DNA of 64,000 bases from contig JAYVTG010000097.1 of NCBI GenBank assembly GCA_043774625.1, forward strand, positions 62,001-126,000, given 5' to 3'. Positions 1 to 8,944 of the stretch are shown in pieces; within the stretch, counting starts at the first letter, position 1, and the number at the start of each line of letters is the position of its first letter. Made by a program: the position numbers and the translations under genes. The stretch comes from JAAFIP01 sp043774625 (lineage in GTDB: Bacteria; Pseudomonadota; Gammaproteobacteria; Burkholderiales; Burkholderiaceae_C). The notes beneath the pieces are model-generated. The model was not told where the DNA came from. It made no database searches and saw only the letters and a list, made by a program, of their open reading frames with translations.

Positions 1-1171
1 TGGCTTGTCTGACAAGGCTGCGCCCAATATCAAAATCCGCCGAGGAGCGCTGATTCGGGTCGTCAAGACACCCCGAAACACCTGGGAGATTACCCAGTTG
101 CCCGAGGTTGAAGGGGCCTTTGTTGCTGTAGACCCCCGCACTGGAGCTATTCGCGCTTTGGTGGGCGGCTTTGACTACGAGAAGAACAAGTTCAACCATG
201 TCACCCAAGCCTGGCGCCAGCCTGGATCCAGCTTTAAGCCGTTTATCTATTCGGCCGCGCTGGAAAAAGGTTTCACACCCGCCACCGTGATCAACGATGG
301 CCCGCTGTTTTTTGATGCCAACGCAACAGGTGGGCAGCCTTGGGAGCCCAAAAACTACGACGACAGATTCGACGGCCCCATGACGCTGCGGCGCGGCCTG
401 GCCAAGTCAAAAAACATGATTTCCATTCGCATTTTGCAGTCGGTAGGCCCACAAAATGCACAGAACTGGGTGACCCGTTTCGGCTTTGATGCAGACAAAA
501 ACCCGCCGTACTTGACCTTGGCTTTGGGTGCTGGCTCTGTCACGCCCATTCAAATGGCCTCGGGCTATTCGGTATTTGCCAATGGCGGTTACCGCGTCAA
601 TCCATGGATGATCGCCAAAATTACCGACCAGAAAGGTAAAGTACTGACTGAATTCACCCCTCCAGTGCTGAACGAATCATTGCGTGCAATCGACGCACGC
701 AATGCCTTCATGATGACCAGCCTGCTGCAAGAAGTAACCAAGTCTGGCACGGCAGCCACCGCATCGTTACAACTGAAACGACCCGATATTTACGGCAAAA
801 CCGGCACCACCAACGATTCAATCGACGCCTGGTTTGCGGGCTATCAGCGCAACGTGGCAGCCATTTCATGGATTGGCTATGACACCCCACGCAAGCTGGG
901 AGACAAGGAAACGGGCGGCGGGTTGAGTCTGCCGGTGTGGATCAGTTATATGAAATCTGCTTTGCAGGGCGTGCCAGTGTCCGAGCCAGCAGCACCCGAA
1001 GGTGTTGTCAATATTGGTGGCGAGTGGTACTACAACGAATACGCCCATGGTGCCGGAGTACGCAGTCTGGGTGTGGAACAAAAGCCTGCCGAAGTCCCTG
1101 CAGATGCGTCTAATCCAGACTCGGCGCCCATGGAAGAGAAGAAGAAAATTCTCGATCTGTTCAAGAGCTAG
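1..1171 (+). CDS. mrcA: Penicillin-binding protein 1A, C-terminal part (truncated by window start)
   Basis: Peptidoglycan glycosyltransferase/transpeptidase of the inner membrane; only the transpeptidase half is present because the reading frame is open to the left edge. Seen: the active-site SxxK motif as GSSFKPF near base 230, the SKN motif (AKSKNM near 408) and the KTGT motif (YGKTGTTND near 795), in the order expected for class A PBPs. The frame ends at TAG after a lysine/glutamate-rich tail. A copy of the 45-bp dispersed repeat and then the convergent cyaY gene follow. The N-terminal glycosyltransferase domain should lie upstream of this window. Confidence 0.93.
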   Translation, partial: GLSDKAAPNIKIRRGALIRVVKTPRNTWEITQLPEVEGAFVAVDPRTGAIRALVGGFDYEKNKFNHVTQAWRQPGSSFKPFIYSAALEKGFTPATVINDGPLFFDANATGGQPWEPKNYDDRFDGPMTLRRGLAKSKNMISIRILQSVGPQNAQNWVTRFGFDADKNPPYLTLALGAGSVTPIQMASGYSVFANGGYRVNPWMIAKITDQKGKVLTEFTPPVLNESLRAIDARNAFMMTSLLQEVTKSGTAATASLQLKRPDIYGKTGTTNDSIDAWFAGYQRNVAAISWIGYDTPRKLGDKETGGGLSLPVWISYMKSALQGVPVSEPAAPEGVVNIGGEWYYNEYAHGAGVRSLGVEQKPAEVPADASNPDSAPMEEKKKILDLFKS

Positions 1172-1239
1172 GTTCAACCATTTGGCTGTAGCCAACTGGG
1201 GGCAAGCTGCGCAGCTGAGAGATGCCACCGCTTACTTTA

Positions 1240-1284
1240 TGCTATTTATTTAATAGCTGCTCACGCACATTCCACGCTGGCATT
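1240..1284 (+). repeat. 45-bp dispersed repeat, copy 1 (mrcA/cyaY intergenic)
   Basis: Complete copy: GCTAT head, ATAGC, CTGCTCACGCACATTCC, ACGCTGGC. It sits between two convergent genes and ends 3 bp before the cyaY stop, so it could act as a shared 3' hairpin. Confidence 0.85.
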
Positions 1285-1287
1285 CGG

Positions 1288-1620
1288 CTATTTATTGTTT
1301 AAAAACACCAATGCAGCGCCTGACTGCTCGCTGGCATGGCGGCTCAAATCCGCAAAGAACTCTGAGCCCTCGCGCGTACTGCGCCACTCGCCGTCAAACT
1401 TGTAGTGGAAACCACCTGCGCGGGTAGCCATCCACACCTCTTGCAGTGGCTTTTGCAGGTTGATGACAATCTGGCTGCGGTTCACAAAAGTCAGCGTCAC
1501 CATGCCACCCACGCGCTGGTTGTCGATATCCGCATCCGTCTCGTCGTTCACGCGGTCGCATTGTGCCTCTACAGCCTTGAGCAAGGCTTCGGCGTGGTTC
1601 ATGTAGTCAAGATCAGTCAT
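1288..1620 (-). CDS. cyaY: Frataxin-like iron-sulfur assembly protein CyaY
   Basis: Small cytoplasmic iron-binding protein that modulates Fe-S cluster assembly on IscS/IscU. The 110-residue length is normal for CyaY. Seen: an acidic N-terminal helix ending in DETDADID, then the beta-sheet core with INLQKPLQEVW and the GGFHYKF block, as in the family. The open frame extends further upstream, but ATG at 1620 (MTDLDYMNHAE) gives the family length and start. It is divergent from lptM and convergent with mrcA. Confidence 0.93.
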   Translation of the reverse strand: MTDLDYMNHAEALLKAVEAQCDRVNDETDADIDNQRVGGMVTLTFVNRSQIVINLQKPLQEVWMATRAGGFHYKFDGEWRSTREGSEFFADLSRHASEQSGAALVFLNNK

Positions 1621-1745
1621 ACAAATTGAAGGTGCAAAGCGGCAAAAATACAGGCTTTTAAAGCCTGCGCGGTCAATAGTTTGAAAAACATGCGTTGAAG
1701 GTCGGTTGCGCTGCCAGTGAACTGGTCGCCATTTACAATCCCTAC

Positions 1746-1988
1746 ATGACCAAACTACCCATTGTAGACATCTGTCGGGTTTACTCGCTGCTAGCAACGC
1801 TGTTGGCACTGGGCCTTCTGTGTGCTTGCGGCCAAAGGGGCAATTTGGTGCTACCCACCGAGCCAGCCGCACAAAACCGCGCTACCTTGCCGCAGGTGCT
1901 ATTGCCCTTGCCACGGCCTTCTGCATCCAGCGCGTCCGGCTCAGTGCCACCCGCATCTCCCACTACACCAGCCTCTTCTGCTCGATAA
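1746..1988 (+). CDS. lptM: LptM/YifL-type small lipoprotein
   Basis: An 80-residue predicted outer-membrane lipoprotein. Seen: short basic N-terminus, hydrophobic stretch LLATLLALGLL and lipobox LLCAC followed by GQRGNL, which matches the CG-KGPL-type start of the LptM/YifL family. The rest is a Pro/Ser/Ala-rich tail. In enterobacteria LptM stabilises LptD assembly. Location directly upstream of lysA, opposite cyaY, is the usual setting in proteobacteria. ATG at 1746 chosen because it puts the lipobox about 28 residues in. Confidence 0.78.
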   Translation: MTKLPIVDICRVYSLLATLLALGLLCACGQRGNLVLPTEPAAQNRATLPQVLLPLPRPSASSASGSVPPASPTTPASSAR

Positions 1989-2011
1989 ACACTTTCCAAC
2001 TACCTCGCTTC

Positions 2012-3319
2012 ATGACCGCCTCTACACCGTCCATTACGCCGTCCCATGTACCCACTATCTTGCCTGGCCAGCCCTTCATTGCTTACAAAGAAGCCGAGCT
2101 GCATGTAGAGGGCGTTGCTCTGTCTGCGCTGGCGCAGGCCCACGGCACACCGCTGTTTGCCTATTCCAAAGCCTCCATGCTGAACGCATTGGCGGCTTAC
2201 CAGCGCGGCTTTGCAGGGCGCAATGCGCAGGTGTGCTACGGCATGAAGGCAAATTCTTCGCTATCAATTTTGCAGCTGTTCGCGCAAGCGGGCTGTGGCT
2301 TTGACATTGTTTCTGGTGGAGAATTGCAACGCGTGATGGCCGCTGCTGGCGACCCTGGCAAGATTATTTTCTCGGGCGTGGGTAAAACCCGTGCCGAAAT
2401 GCGCATGGCTTTGGACGCAGGCATTCAGTGCTTCAACGTAGAAAGCGAAGCTGAGTTGGAGGTATTGAGCGAAGTCGCTCTGGGTATGGGCAAACGCGCG
2501 CCTGTCAGCATTCGCGTCAACCCAGATGTAGACGCCAACACCCATCCTTACATTTCCACCGGTCTCAAAGGCAACAAATTCGGCATTGCGCATGAACGGG
2601 CAGTGCAGGTGTACCAGCGCGCGGCGTCCTTGGCAGGGCTGCATGTGGTGGGCATCGACTGCCATATTGGCTCACAAATTACCACCGAAGCTCCTTATCT
2701 GGACGCCATGGACCGCGTGCTCGACATGGTGCAATCCATAGAAGCTGCGGGTATTCCCATTCACCACATCGACTTTGGCGGTGGTTTGGGTATTGACTAC
2801 AACGGCGATACGCCGCCCGACGCGGGCGATTTGTGGAAAAAACTGCTCGCCAAGCTCGACGCACGGGGTTATGGCCAACGCATGCTGATGATCGAACCTG
2901 GCCGTTCGCTGGTTGGCAATGCGGGCGTTTGTGTCACGCAAGTGCTGTACCTCAAACCTGGCGAGCAAAAAAACTTTTGCATCATCGACGCCGCCATGAA
3001 CGACCTTCCCCGTCCGGCTCTGTACCAAGCCTTCCACGTCATCGCCCCATTAAAGCCACGCTCGGGCGAAGTAACCACTTACGAAGTTGTGGGCCCTGTC
3101 TGCGAAAGCGGCGACTGGATCGGCCATGACCGCGCCCTCAATGTGCAGCAGGGTGACCAATTGGCTGTTTTGTCCGCTGGAGCCTATTGCATGAGCATGG
3201 CCAGCAATTACAACACCCGTGGCCGTGCAACCGAGATTTTGGTAGATGGCAGTGCAGCACATGTGATTCGCACCCGCGAGACTGCCGCCCAACAAATGCA
3301 AAACGAGAAATTGCTCTAA
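2012..3319 (+). CDS. lysA: Diaminopimelate decarboxylase
   Basis: PLP enzyme converting meso-diaminopimelate to L-lysine, the last step of lysine synthesis. Seen: the PLP lysine in CYGMKANSS (about residue 80), HIGSQI, the glycine-rich phosphate loop GGGLGIDY, EPGRSLV and, near the end, CESGDW with the following AGAYCMSMASNYN. Length of 435 residues is slightly above the usual 415-420. ATG at 2012 is chosen over an open frame reaching back to 1820 because that extension overlaps lptM and has no homology-like sequence. It lies 23 bp after lptM, probably in one transcript. Confidence 0.95.
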   Translation: MTASTPSITPSHVPTILPGQPFIAYKEAELHVEGVALSALAQAHGTPLFAYSKASMLNALAAYQRGFAGRNAQVCYGMKANSSLSILQLFAQAGCGFDIVSGGELQRVMAAAGDPGKIIFSGVGKTRAEMRMALDAGIQCFNVESEAELEVLSEVALGMGKRAPVSIRVNPDVDANTHPYISTGLKGNKFGIAHERAVQVYQRAASLAGLHVVGIDCHIGSQITTEAPYLDAMDRVLDMVQSIEAAGIPIHHIDFGGGLGIDYNGDTPPDAGDLWKKLLAKLDARGYGQRMLMIEPGRSLVGNAGVCVTQVLYLKPGEQKNFCIIDAAMNDLPRPALYQAFHVIAPLKPRSGEVTTYEVVGPVCESGDWIGHDRALNVQQGDQLAVLSAGAYCMSMASNYNTRGRATEILVDGSAAHVIRTRETAAQQMQNEKLL

Positions 3320-3335
3320 AACCGCCCTGCGGCAG

Positions 3336-3416
3336 AAAAAGCTTATAATAGAAAGCTTTTCGCGGAAAGTACGTGACACGGTGTTACGCGGCTGCCGCAC
3401 TACAGAGGACAAGACC
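3336..3416 (+). promoter_or_regulatory. Promoter region of rpmE2 with perfect -10 box
   Basis: A perfect TATAAT at 3344-3349 lies inside an inverted repeat (AAAAGCTT ... AAGCTTTT, 3337-3360). No convincing -35 box at 17 bp. The hairpin may also end lysA transcription. Confidence 0.45.
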
Positions 3417-3677
3417 ATGAAAGAAGGCATTCACCCCAATTACCGCGAAGTGTGCTTCCAAGACTTGAGCAACGGCTTCAAATTTGTGACACGCTCATGC
3501 GCCAACACCAAAGAAATGATCAAGATGGAAGACGGTCGCCAACTGCCGCTGTACAAGCTTGACACTTCCAGCGAAAGCCACCCGTTCTATACAGGCACCC
3601 AAAAGTCTGTGGACACTATGGGCGGTCGCGTGGAGAAATTCCGCAACAAGTTTGCAAAAGCCGGCGTCGCTAAGTAA
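3417..3677 (+). CDS. rpmE2: 50S ribosomal protein L31 type B
   Basis: An 86-residue ribosomal protein of the large subunit. Seen: start MKEGIHPNY, FQDLSNGFKF, SSESHPFYTG and GRVEKFRNKF, all diagnostic of L31. It lacks the CxxC zinc pairs of type A L31, so it is the zinc-independent type B form, which in organisms carrying both forms is usually made under zinc limitation. Start ATG at 3417 is followed through to TAA at 3677 and then a clear hairpin terminator. Confidence 0.95.
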   Translation: MKEGIHPNYREVCFQDLSNGFKFVTRSCANTKEMIKMEDGRQLPLYKLDTSSESHPFYTGTQKSVDTMGGRVEKFRNKFAKAGVAK

Positions 3678-3748
3678 TTTTGGCTCACTACGCACTGACT
3701 ACGAGTGACAAACAAAAGCTAAAGCAAAGTACTCAGTTCAAAATATCA

Positions 3749-3778
3749 GGCAGCATGGGCAACCTTGCTGCCTTTTTT
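3749..3778 (+). terminator. Rho-independent terminator after rpmE2
   Basis: Stem GGCAGC/GCTGCC with a 12-nt loop, followed directly by six T. It ends 4 bp before the GTG proposed as start of the next gene. Confidence 0.8.
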
Positions 3779-3781
3779 ATT

Positions 3782-5479
3782 GTGAATACCACCTCCAGCA
3801 ACCCATCCAATCCACCCAGCCCGGCTATTGTGTCGCAAGAAGCTGTGCGCAGACTGCCGCGCCTGGGATTGGTGCTGCTGTGCGTGGCTTACGTTCTGGC
3901 TGGCTATATCGGGCGTGAGCCTTGGAAGTCTGCCGATATGGCGGCCTTTGGCGTCATGCGCGACATCGCGCTGGGTTACAGCCAATGGATGATGCCCACA
4001 CTGGCTGGCATGCCCGCCGATATACCCGCCTTGCTGCCTTACTGGCTGGGCGCGCTAGCCATCAAGGCCGGCCCTGCATGGTTGCCCATGCATGTCGCTG
4101 CACGCATACCCTTTGGCCTGTTACTTGCACTGACCATGCTGGCCACCTGGTATGGCATTTATTACCTGGCGCGTCGACCCGCAGCCCAACCTGTGCCTTT
4201 TGCTTTTGGTGGAGAGGCGCAGCCTACCGACTACGCACGCTGCCTGGCTGATGGCGGCTTGCTGGCCTTGGTGGCCATGCTGGGGCTGGCACAACTTTCG
4301 CACGAAACAACACCAGCCCAGATGCAATTAGCCTGCACCGCGCTACTCTTTTACGCCACTGCGGCCAGCGTTTACCGTCGTGTAATACCTCTGTTAGCAG
4401 CCACACTAGCCACGCTGGGCTTAGCGCTGTCGGGGGCACCCGCCCTGGGCCTGGCACTAGCACTGGTTGCCGCAGCTACGCGGGCGATGCAAAAGGACGA
4501 CGACACAGCAATCTATTGGGGCCTGGCCTTGGCATTGTTGAGTATTTTGTCCACCCTGTTGGCCCTTGGCTTTGGGCAATGGCCAGTGCAATGGGGCAAC
4601 TGGCCCCAAGACTTTGCTGCCTGGCGCAGTTTGGGTCGCATGTTTTTATGGTTTACCTGGCCCGCATGGCCTTTGGCGCTGATAGCAGCGTGGAAGTGGC
4701 GCAAGTGGTGGCGCAGCCTGCATATGGCGCTGCCATTGGCAATCGTGCTGCTCATCTTTGTCGTTAGCCTCTTTCGCCCGAATGCTGACCGTGAGTTATT
4801 ACTGGCTTTGCCAACCCTGGCCTGTTTGGCCGCTTTTGCGCTTCCCACCTTGCAACGCAGCGTGGCATCCTTGATCGACTGGTTTACCCTGCTGTTTTTT
4901 TCTTGCTGCGGCCTTGTGATCTGGATAGTGTGGGTGGCCATGCAAACCGGCATGCCAGCCAAACCCGCCGCCAACGTGCAGCGCCTGGTACCGGGTTTTG
5001 CAGATCATTTCTCTTTCACTACATTTTTAATAGCTGCTTGCGCAACATTGGCGTGGGCCTGGCTGGTAAAGTGGCGTGCTGGCAGGCACCGTGCTGCGCT
5101 GTGGAAGAGCCTGGTGTTGCCCGCTGGAGGAGCTGCGCTTTCCTGGATCTTGCTCATGACCTTGTGGATGCCCTTGCTTGACTTTGCCCGCAGCTACGCG
5201 CCACTGGCGCGGCTGGTGGCACAGCGAGTGGGGCAAGCACATTGTGTACAAATGGTTGGTTTATCAGCGGGTCAAACAGCCGCTTTCAGCTACCACGCTG
5301 CGTTACACCTCAAGCCCATCACACAAGATGCCCAATGCCCATGGCTGATCGTAGACAATGATTCAGCATCCAAAGCTCCCTTGCTGACCGATATGCGCCA
5401 ATGGACTCTGCGCGCCACCATGCGCCGCCCCTCTGACGACAACGAAGACGTGCTGCTGTTTGAGCGCAGCGCGCCCTGA
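3782..5479 (+). CDS. ArnT/PMT-like integral membrane glycosyltransferase
   Basis: Predicted polytopic inner-membrane protein of about 565 residues with some 10-12 hydrophobic helices, resembling the GT39/GT83 (ArnT/PMT) families that move sugars from polyprenyl phosphate to lipid A or proteins. Seen: an early periplasmic loop with GREPWKSADMAAFG, where family members carry the catalytic acidic residue, followed by many membrane helices and a soluble C-terminal part. The frame is open from 3680, but GTG at 3782 comes just after the rpmE2 terminator and is preferred. One helix (TTFLIAACATLAWAWL) is written by a copy of the dispersed repeat. Substrate not known. Confidence 0.72.
   Translation: MNTTSSNPSNPPSPAIVSQEAVRRLPRLGLVLLCVAYVLAGYIGREPWKSADMAAFGVMRDIALGYSQWMMPTLAGMPADIPALLPYWLGALAIKAGPAWLPMHVAARIPFGLLLALTMLATWYGIYYLARRPAAQPVPFAFGGEAQPTDYARCLADGGLLALVAMLGLAQLSHETTPAQMQLACTALLFYATAASVYRRVIPLLAATLATLGLALSGAPALGLALALVAAATRAMQKDDDTAIYWGLALALLSILSTLLALGFGQWPVQWGNWPQDFAAWRSLGRMFLWFTWPAWPLALIAAWKWRKWWRSLHMALPLAIVLLIFVVSLFRPNADRELLLALPTLACLAAFALPTLQRSVASLIDWFTLLFFSCCGLVIWIVWVAMQTGMPAKPAANVQRLVPGFADHFSFTTFLIAACATLAWAWLVKWRAGRHRAALWKSLVLPAGGAALSWILLMTLWMPLLDFARSYAPLARLVAQRVGQAHCVQMVGLSAGQTAAFSYHAALHLKPITQDAQCPWLIVDNDSASKAPLLTDMRQWTLRATMRRPSDDNEDVLLFERSAP
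5017..5060 (+). repeat. Dispersed repeat copy 2, inside the ArnT-like gene
   Basis: Imperfect copy (CTACATTTTTAATAGC, TGCTTGCGCA, then a diverged end). It is read in the frame that gives a hydrophobic IAACATLA segment of a membrane helix. Confidence 0.6.
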
Positions 5480-5490
5480 TCCACGCAGCC

Positions 5491-6867
5491 ATGGCCTCAT
5501 CTGGCTCACTGCGAGAAGACCTGCGCGTCTTGTTGCGCCATGCAGGTACCGTGCTGGTGGGGCAGCTGGCCGTGATGGCATTTAGCATTACAGACACCAT
5601 AGTCGCCGGCCGCTATGCGCCCGAGGCATTGGCGACTCTGTCGATTGGCGCGGCCATCTACATCAGCGTATATGTGTCGATTACGGGTGTGCTGCAGTCC
5701 TTGCTGCCTGTGTACGCTGAACTGCATGGTGGCAAGCGTTATGCGCAGCTGGGGCAAACCTTTCGCCAGTCGCTGTATTTGTGTGCCCTGCTTATCGTCT
5801 GCGGCATGGTCGTTTTGCTGTGCCCGGGTGCCTTACTGCGCTGGGCACAGGTGCCAGACACGCTACAAGCCAGCGTTCGCGAATACCTGGCCATTTTGGC
5901 CTGGGCGCTCATACCTTCGCTGTGCTTTCGCATGTATGCCTCGCTCAACCAGGGTTTGGGTAAACCGCTCTTCGTTACCTGGCTGCAACTGGGTTCGCTG
6001 TGCCTCAAGCTGCCATTGACCGTGTGGTTTACCTTTGGCGCTGCGGGTGTACCCGCCATGGGGCTGGCAGGTTGCGCGTGGGCCAGCTTCATCGTGCAAT
6101 GGCTCATGCTGGCCTGCGCGGTCGTCATGTTGCGTACCCAGACCCTGTACGTACCGCTCAAACTGTGGCAAGCCATGGAGCCGCCGCAGTGGCCGCAAAT
6201 CAGGCAATTTATACGCCAGGGACTACCCGGCGGTTTGGCGTATCTGGTGGAGATAACGTCATTTACCTTGATGGCGCTTTTTATCGCGCGTCAGGGCATT
6301 ACCAGCGCCGCCAGCCATCAGATTGCGTCCAGCATGGCAGCTGTGATGTACATGGTGCCGCTGTCGCTTGCCATTGCATGCAGTGCCAGGGTATCGTACT
6401 GGTTGGGCGCCGGCGACCCATTGCGCGCCAGGCGAGTAGCCGGTTTGGGCCTGGGCAGCGCCGCATTGCTAGCCAGCACCATGGCGCTGCTGTTGTGGCT
6501 ATTTGCACAGCCCATTGCGTCCTTGTACTCCAATAGCCAGACCGTGGTGGCCTTGGCAGCATCCCTGTTGGCATGGGTGGCCTTGTACCATGTGGCAGAT
6601 GCAGTACAGACCATTTGCGCCTTTGTGCTGCGGTGTTACCGCGTAACCCTGTTGCCGCTCTTGATCTACGGCGTGATGCTCTGGGGTATTGGCTTGCTGG
6701 GTGGCTACTGGCTGGCGTATGAAGGCGTAGGCAGTCTAGGGGCCATGCAAAAGCCGCAAGCATTCTGGATTGCTGCGGACATCGCGCTGATCACGGTAGC
6801 TATTATTTTCATAGCTATCCTGCAATACTTTCTAAAGGCGCAACAGCCTTCTTGGGGGCGGAAATAA
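5491..6867 (+). CDS. MATE-family efflux protein (NorM-like)
   Basis: Predicted 12-helix Na+ or H+ coupled multidrug exporter of the inner membrane, 458 residues (family usual about 450). Seen: N-terminal TDTIVAGRYAPEALATLSIG, corresponding to the MATE signature in helices 1-2, and the second-half equivalent ASHQIASSMAAVMYMVPLSLAIACSARVSYWLGAG. Starts 12 bp after the previous gene and is probably co-transcribed. Its last codons overlap the end of phoR on the other strand by 53 bp, and this overlap contains a partial dispersed repeat that encodes the last helix (AIIFIAILQYF). Confidence 0.88.
   Translation: MASSGSLREDLRVLLRHAGTVLVGQLAVMAFSITDTIVAGRYAPEALATLSIGAAIYISVYVSITGVLQSLLPVYAELHGGKRYAQLGQTFRQSLYLCALLIVCGMVVLLCPGALLRWAQVPDTLQASVREYLAILAWALIPSLCFRMYASLNQGLGKPLFVTWLQLGSLCLKLPLTVWFTFGAAGVPAMGLAGCAWASFIVQWLMLACAVVMLRTQTLYVPLKLWQAMEPPQWPQIRQFIRQGLPGGLAYLVEITSFTLMALFIARQGITSAASHQIASSMAAVMYMVPLSLAIACSARVSYWLGAGDPLRARRVAGLGLGSAALLASTMALLLWLFAQPIASLYSNSQTVVALAASLLAWVALYHVADAVQTICAFVLRCYRVTLLPLLIYGVMLWGIGLLGGYWLAYEGVGSLGAMQKPQAFWIAADIALITVAIIFIAILQYFLKAQQPSWGRK
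6796..6830 (+). repeat. Dispersed repeat copy 3 (partial), 3' overlap of MATE gene and phoR
   Basis: GTAGCTATTATTTTCATAGC head with a diverged right half. It codes for the end of the MATE protein on one strand, and the phoR stop (6815-6817) falls in it on the other. Confidence 0.5.
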
Positions 6868-8200
6868 CCACCCGCGCCTTGGGCACGTCAAATGCAAAGA
6901 TTGACCCTCTGCCCATGACCGACTCCACCCGCAGTTCGCCACCGTGGCGCTGCACCACATGCTTCACAATGGCCAAGCCCAACCCTGTGCCGCCCGTCTC
7001 GCGTGAGCGGCTGCGGTCAACCCGGTAAAAGCGTTCAGTCAGTCGCGGCACATGCTCGGGTGCAATGCCGGGGCCTGTGTCTTGCACTACAAATTCTGCA
7101 CCTCCACCGGGCAAACCGCGCCAACATACGCTGATACGCCCGCCCGCAGGCGTATAGCGCACGGCATTGCTCACCAAGTTGCCCATGGCGCTAAGCAGCT
7201 CGGTGCGGGCACACAGCACGGCAGCTTCGTCTTCCAGCTCGTTGTCAAAGTGCAGGCGTTGCTGCAAGCCGGTGCCTGAGGGCGACAGCATCTGCGACAG
7301 GGCACGTGCCTCTTGCTCGCACTGTGCCAGCAGCGCGTCTACCGACGTAGCTTCGGTCATGCTGGGCTGGGGGCCACCTTCCAAACGCGACAGGGTAAGC
7401 AAGTCACTCACCAGGGTCTGCATGCGCTCTGACTGTTGTCCCATCAGCCCCAAGTAGCGGGTGCGCTGGTCTTCATTCAACGGCAGGTTTTGCAGTGTCT
7501 CAATAAAGCCCGACAACACCGTGAGCGGTGTGCGAATTTCGTGTGACACATTGGCTACAAAGTCGCGGCGCATAGCGTCCGCTCGCTCTATCGCCGTTAC
7601 GTCGCGGGTCAATAGTAACTTGCGCCCCTCGCCATAGGGGTGCAATTGCAAAGATACTCGCACTGGGCTTTGGGTATTGCGCTGACCCGAAGCCCCCGGA
7701 GCGGCTATCACTACTTCGTGGTCAAAATTCTCCGTATGCAAATACGCAGAAAAATCTGGATCGCGTACCAGGTTGCCGATTTGTTGTTCGACATCCCGCT
7801 GTGCGTTCAGACCCAGTTGCCTGGCCGCTGTCTGGTTGCACCACTCAATGCGGTTACGTGCATCGAGCAGCAGTACGCCGTTGGGCGAGGCTTGAATGGC
7901 GGCTAAAAAGTCTGTCATGCGTTGTTCGCTGGCAGCTATCTGCTGGTCTTTGCCGCGCTGCAAACGGCGTATGCGTTCTGCCACAGCTCCCCACCAACCG
8001 GGTAGCGTTGCCAATGCGTTTCCCGCCTGCGCATCGCGCAACGCGGCTTCCAGATGGGCAACCCGCCAGCTATCCCATAGTAACCACAGCAGTGCGGCTA
8101 CCAAACCACCCAGTGCCGCCGTTTCAGCACCAAAAAGGCCGAAATCCAGCGCTGCACCTGCGCAAACAGCTATCAAAAATGTAGTAACTCTAATCCACAC
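6815..8200 (-). CDS. phoR: Phosphate regulon sensor histidine kinase PhoR
   Basis: Inner-membrane kinase that phosphorylates PhoB under phosphate limitation and is held off by the Pst-PhoU complex. Seen: two N-terminal membrane helices, a PAS domain (ASPNGVLLLDARNRIEWCN, about residues 108-126), H-box FVANVSHEIRTPLTVLSGF (about 218-236), N-box NLVSNAVRYTP, G1 DTGPGIAP and G2 GGTGLGLAIVKH. Start is GTG at 8200. It lies 50 bp after phoB. The first helix (TTFLIAVCAGAALDFG) is written by a diverged copy of the dispersed repeat. Confidence 0.94.
   Translation of the reverse strand: MWIRVTTFLIAVCAGAALDFGLFGAETAALGGLVAALLWLLWDSWRVAHLEAALRDAQAGNALATLPGWWGAVAERIRRLQRGKDQQIAASEQRMTDFLAAIQASPNGVLLLDARNRIEWCNQTAARQLGLNAQRDVEQQIGNLVRDPDFSAYLHTENFDHEVVIAAPGASGQRNTQSPVRVSLQLHPYGEGRKLLLTRDVTAIERADAMRRDFVANVSHEIRTPLTVLSGFIETLQNLPLNEDQRTRYLGLMGQQSERMQTLVSDLLTLSRLEGGPQPSMTEATSVDALLAQCEQEARALSQMLSPSGTGLQQRLHFDNELEDEAAVLCARTELLSAMGNLVSNAVRYTPAGGRISVCWRGLPGGGAEFVVQDTGPGIAPEHVPRLTERFYRVDRSRSRETGGTGLGLAIVKHVVQRHGGELRVESVMGRGSIFAFDVPKARVVISAPKKAVAPLESIAG
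8144..8188 (-). repeat. Dispersed repeat copy 4 (diverged), start of phoR
   Basis: On the minus strand: CTACATTTTTGATAGC, TGTTTGCGCA, then GCGCTGG. It encodes the first membrane helix of PhoR in the same frame as copies 2 and 15. Confidence 0.5.
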
Positions 8201-8250
8201 GGCTATTGCACAATATGATGCGCGGGGTAGCCTGGTGCAACGAGCAGGCT

Positions 8251-8943
8251 TTAAACCGAGACATTACGGGTAATGCGGTAGCCAGCGCCTCGCACGGTTT
8301 CCACCATGGCGCCTGCTTGTCCCAAGGCCTCGCGTAAACGTTTCACGTGTACATCGACCGTGCGTTCTTCAATAAATACGTGGTCACCCCATACTTTGTC
8401 CAGCAACTGCGATCTGCTGTGCACACGCTCAGGGTAGTTCATCAAAAAATTCAGCAGTTTAAATTCGGTCGGCCCCAGCTTCAATTCTGCGCCCTGGTGG
8501 CTCACGCGGTAGGTGGCACCGTCTAACTGTAGTGCGCCCACCGTCAGTGTTTCTTTCACTTGCTCTGGCGTGCGGCGGCGCAGCACTGCGCGCATACGTG
8601 CGAGTAGTTCTTGTGTTGAAAATGGCTTGGTAATGTAATCATCAGCCCCGGCATCCAACCCCTGAATTTTGTCAGGCTCGTCGCTACGCGCGGTCAACAT
8701 CAAAATGGGCACAGTCTTGGTACGCGGGTCAGCTCGCCATTTGCGTGCCAGACTAATACCGCTGGCACCGGGCAGCATCCAGTCGAGCAAAATCACATCG
8801 GGCAGCACCGCGTCCAATTCACGTTGCGCCTGTTCACCATCGCTCGCAATGACAGGTAAAAAACCGTGGTGCCTCACATTCACCGCGATCAACTCGGCTA
8901 TCGAAGCTTCGTCTTCAACAATCAGTACACGTGGTGCTTTCAT
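8251..8943 (-). CDS. phoB: Phosphate regulon response regulator PhoB
   Basis: DNA-binding activator of the Pho regulon, 230 residues. Seen: receiver domain with acidic pair EDE near residue 10, phospho-acceptor Asp in VILLDWMLPG (about residue 54) and Lys in DYITKPFS (about 105); C-terminal OmpR-type winged helix with LGPTEFKLLNFL and RTVDVHVKRLREAL. It is separated from phoU by one base, so the two are translationally linked. Confidence 0.96.
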   Translation of the reverse strand: MKAPRVLIVEDEASIAELIAVNVRHHGFLPVIASDGEQAQRELDAVLPDVILLDWMLPGASGISLARKWRADPRTKTVPILMLTARSDEPDKIQGLDAGADDYITKPFSTQELLARMRAVLRRRTPEQVKETLTVGALQLDGATYRVSHQGAELKLGPTEFKLLNFLMNYPERVHSRSQLLDKVWGDHVFIEERTVDVHVKRLREALGQAGAMVETVRGAGYRITRNVSV

Positions 8944-8944
8944 A

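Noticed and set aside
2256..2297. Repeat-like bases CTATCAATTTTGCAGC-TGTTCGCGCA in lysA
   Set aside because: The coded residues (SLSILQLFAQAGCGF) are those expected for LysA after the PLP lysine, and the match fades; likely chance similarity, so not counted as a copy.
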